DNA of 64,000 nucleotides from Allokutzneria sp. A3M-2-11 16 (lineage in GTDB: Bacteria > Actinomycetota > Actinomycetes > Mycobacteriales > Pseudonocardiaceae), in the NCBI RefSeq assembly GCF_024213555.1, contig NZ_JANAVO010000014.1:1-64000 (forward strand), given 5' to 3'. A program made the translations under genes and the position numbers. Within the stretch, counting starts at the first letter, position 1. Every line of letters starts with the position of its first letter. Below are positions 61,301-64,000 of this stretch, one piece after another. A model generated the notes under the pieces. It made no database searches. It saw only the letters and a list, made by a program, of their open reading frames with translations, and was not told where the DNA came from.

Positions 61301-64000
61301 CTCGGACGGCGCGCCGACCGGTGTGGACGCGATCGTCGAGTACGCGACGGATCTGTTCGACGGTGCGAGCGTCGAGCTGCTGGTTCGTCGACTCGCGCAG
61401 CTGCTGCGCGGCGCGGTGGCGGACCCGGCCACGCGCATCGGTTCGCTAGATGTCCTGCTCTCCGACGAGGAACTGGAGCGCTTGGCCCGCACCGAGGACC
61501 AGCTCCTCGTTCGGGGTGTGCGAATCGACTCCGACCGCATCAGGTCCGTCCTCTGTGGACACCCGGCGCTTGTCGAGGCCGTTGTCGGAACTTTCGTCAG
61601 CGAAGGTCGCGAGCAGCTGGTCGGCTACGTGGTGCCGGAGACGGGTCGCTCAGTTCGCGCCGTGGACTTGCGGGAGCACGCGGCGCGGTCGTTGCCGGAC
61701 TACTTGGTGCCACAGGCTTTCGTGGTGCTCGACGCACTGCCGTTGACCGCTGACGGGCAGCTGGACCGGGCCGCGTTGCCCGCGCCGGAACTCGTTTCGG
61801 GCGAGGACGTTGAGCCGCGCACCGTGCAGGAGAAGGTGCTGGCGGGGCTGTTCGCCGAAGTCCTGGGGCTGTCGGAAGTCGGCCTGAACCAGGGCTTCTT
61901 CGACCTCGGTGGCGACAGCATCGTTTCCATCCAGCTCGTCAGCCGTGCACGCAAGGCCGGTCTGCGGATCACGCCGCGCGATGTCTTCGAGCACAAGACC
62001 GTCGCGCGGATCGCGGCCGTCGCCGGTGTTGTGGAGTCGACTTCTCCTGCGACTCCGGACGTTGCCGTTGGTGCTGTCCTGCCGACGCCGATCATCGCTG
62101 ATCTTCGTGAGCTGGACGGACCGATCGACGGCTACCACCAGTCGATGTTGGTCTACGTGCCCGCCGGGCTCGGGGTCGAGAACCTGACCGTCGCGCTTCA
62201 GGCGGTGCTCGACCGGCACGACGCGCTGCGGGCTCGACTGTCCGATGTGGACTGGTCGCTCAACGTTCCCGAGATCGGTGCGGTCGACGCGGCTACCTGT
62301 GTTCGTCGCGTTGCCGGGTTCGACGAGGAGGCCCTGCGTTCGGCAGCCGCACAGGCGCAAGCCGAACTGGACCCGTGGTCCGGTGCGATGGTCCGCGCGG
62401 TGTGGTTCGACGCGGGCGCCGACGAGCCGGGTCGCTTGCTGCTGCTGGTCCATCACCTTGTGGTGGACGGTGTTTCGTGGCGGGTGCTGCTGCCCGATCT
62501 CCGTGCCGCGTGGGAGGCCGTTTCGGCGGGCAAGGCCCCGGAGCTGGCCCCGGTCGGGACTTCGGTTCGTCGGTGGCGTGAACACCTTGGCGCGCAGGCG
62601 ATCGAGCGCGCTTACGAGCTGGACCTGTGGAAGTCCGTTCTCGACACCGCCGATCCGCTGCTCGGTGAGCGTGCGCTCGACCGGACTCGTGACGTGCGGT
62701 CGACCACGAAGTCGCTGACCCTGTCGCTGCCGACCGCGATCACCGCTCCGCTGCTGGGCGCTGTCCCCGCTTCGGTGCACGGTGGCGTGAACGACGTGCT
62801 GTTGAGCGGCCTTGCGCTGACGGTCGCGGACTGGCGCCGTCGCCGTGGAGTGGACGAGACCGCGCTTGTGCTCGAACTTGAGGGGCACGGTCGCGAGGAC
62901 ATCGCCGAGGGCGTCGATCTCGCCAGGACGGTTGGTTGGTTCACCAGCGCCTACCCGGTTCGCCTCGATCCCGGCACGCATGAGCTTGGTGATGTGCGCG
63001 CTGCCGCGCGAGTGCTCAAGCGCGTCAAGGAGCAGCTGAGGTCCTTGCCGGACAACGGCATCGGCTACGGGTTGCTGCGGCACCTGAACGCTGAGACCTC
63101 GGCGGAGCTGGCCGCGTTCGCCCGCCCGCAGATCGGGTTCAACTACCTCGGCCGGTTCGCCGCGGCGGAGCGCGCCGACTGGGCCGCCGCTCCCGAGGCA
63201 CCGGCGCTGGGCGCGGGCTTCGACGCCGACATGCCGCTGGGGCTGGCGTTGGAGCTGGACGCGGTCACCGAGGACGACGTCGACGGACCGCGTCTGGTCG
63301 CCACCTGGACGTGGGCCGGAGAGCTGCTGTCCGAAAAGGACGTTCGTGAGCTGGCCGATGGCTGGTTCACCGCGCTGGAGGCGCTGTCCGCGTTGGCGGC
63401 GCAGCCGGAGCTCGGCGGGCTCACCCCGTCCGACCTGCCGCTTGTCTCCTTGTCGCAGAACGACATCGAGAGCCTTGAGCAGGCCATGCCCGGGTTGGCC
63501 GACGCGTTGCCGCTCGCGCCGCTTCAGGAAGGTCTGCTGTTCCACTCGCTTTACGACGAGCAGGCCACGGACGTCTACTCCGTCCAGGAGGTCTACTCGT
63601 TCCACGGTTCGCTCGACGCGGGCGCACTGCGCACCGCGGCGGCTGAACTGCTTGAGCGGCACCCGAACCTCCGCGCCGGGTTCTGGCACGAGGGCCTGTC
63701 GCAGCCGGTCCAGGTCGTGCCCGGCGACGTCGACCTGCCGTGGGCGGAGGTGGACCTGTCCGGGCTCGACACCGCCGCGTGCGACGCGGAGCTATTGCGG
63801 GTCACCAGCGCCGACCGCGCGCACCGCTTCGACCTGACCAAGCCGCCGCTGCTGCGCTTCACGCTGGTCAAGCTCGGCGAGGACGACCACCGCTTCGTCA
63901 TCACCAACCACCACATCCTCTTCGACGGTTGGTCGATGCAGCTACTGCTCGACGAGCTTTTCGCGCTCTACCAAGGGAAGTCGCTGCCCGCCGTGGCCGC
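58351..64000 (+). CDS. Nonribosomal peptide synthetase, A-PCP-C-(truncated A)-PCP-E-C..., partial
   Basis: Start of a large NRPS, 1883 codons seen, running off the right edge. No N-terminal C domain, so it is an initiation module. A1: residues about 20-500, with YVIYTSGSTGRPKG near 164, FDASGSEIWLP, HHYGPTEASID, MYRTGDLARW near 389, RGFRIELGEIE, NGKLDRR near 493. PCP1: FFELGGDSLLAA near 546. C1: about 600-1030, catalytic MHHIASDGWS near 727. Then an adenylation remnant: LARTE is joined directly to DQLLVRGVRIDSDRI (about 1036-1145), so only the small C-terminal A subdomain is left. PCP2: FFDLGGDSIVSI near 1185. E domain: HHLVVDGVSW near 1367, EGHGRED near 1510, FNYLGRF near 1595. A further C domain begins near 1718 (HHILFDGWS near 1853). 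It makes a peptide containing at least one D-residue. GTG 58351 follows GGGAG. Confidence 0.93.

Overview
The window is a high-GC actinobacterial chromosome segment, most likely from the order Pseudonocardiales. Three things point there: codon third positions are almost all G or C, GTG starts are common, and the left three quarters reproduce, in order, the conserved gene neighbourhood that Mycobacterium tuberculosis carries from sigA (Rv2703) to msrB (Rv2674). I infer the order, not a genus.

Layout. (1) 1-12.5 kb: housekeeping block: sigA (cut by the left edge), polyphosphate glucokinase, inositol monophosphatase, cei, DUF4193, DUF3093, dut, DUF3710, an alpha/beta hydrolase, an OB-fold protein, DUF3159, two TrkA-type potassium regulators, an APC permease and a TRAM/RumA-like RNA methyltransferase. 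(2) 12.7-19.6 kb: a ROK repressor divergent from a complete carbohydrate ABC importer plus an intracellular MGH1/GH63-like glycosidase: a self-contained sugar or glycoside utilisation island. (3) 19.8-24 kb: dxs and a two-component system. (4) 24-32.6 kb: accessory genes (YheO-like regulator plus aminotransferase, secreted proteins, class IV aminotransferase, a decayed Uma2 gene) and the fadA-fadB beta-oxidation operon. (5) 32.7-41 kb: ribonuclease D, a LuxR-type response regulator, an M19 dipeptidase, DUF3000 and the coproporphyrin-branch haem genes hemE, hemY/cgoX and hemQ. (6) 41.1-45.1 kb: a minus-strand operon of three paralogous membrane proteins with Gly/Ser/Cys tails (TIGR04222 type), a DUF692/MNIO iron enzyme and a small partner-like protein. 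This is the best candidate for an undescribed system. (7) 45-51.4 kb: msrB, a GntR regulator, secreted hydrolases, a stand-alone LigD-type polymerase and an RNase Z-like protein. (8) 51.6-64 kb: the left edge of a nonribosomal peptide cluster: SARP regulator, type II thioesterase, amidase, an ornithine-carbamoyltransferase paralogue with altered ornithine-binding motifs, and an NRPS whose second module has lost its adenylation core. The NRPS runs off the right edge.

The DNA also carries several repeat systems: a 61-bp near-perfect palindrome present twice, each time between convergent genes; a roughly 120-bp MITE-like element with CTTGAAGAC termini (three complete and two partial copies); arrays of 20-bp palindromes at about 30-bp spacing; and a short palindrome GTCC-N5-GGAC scattered through coding regions with unusual AT-rich codons.

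No rRNA, tRNA, CRISPR array or insertion-sequence transposase was recognised.
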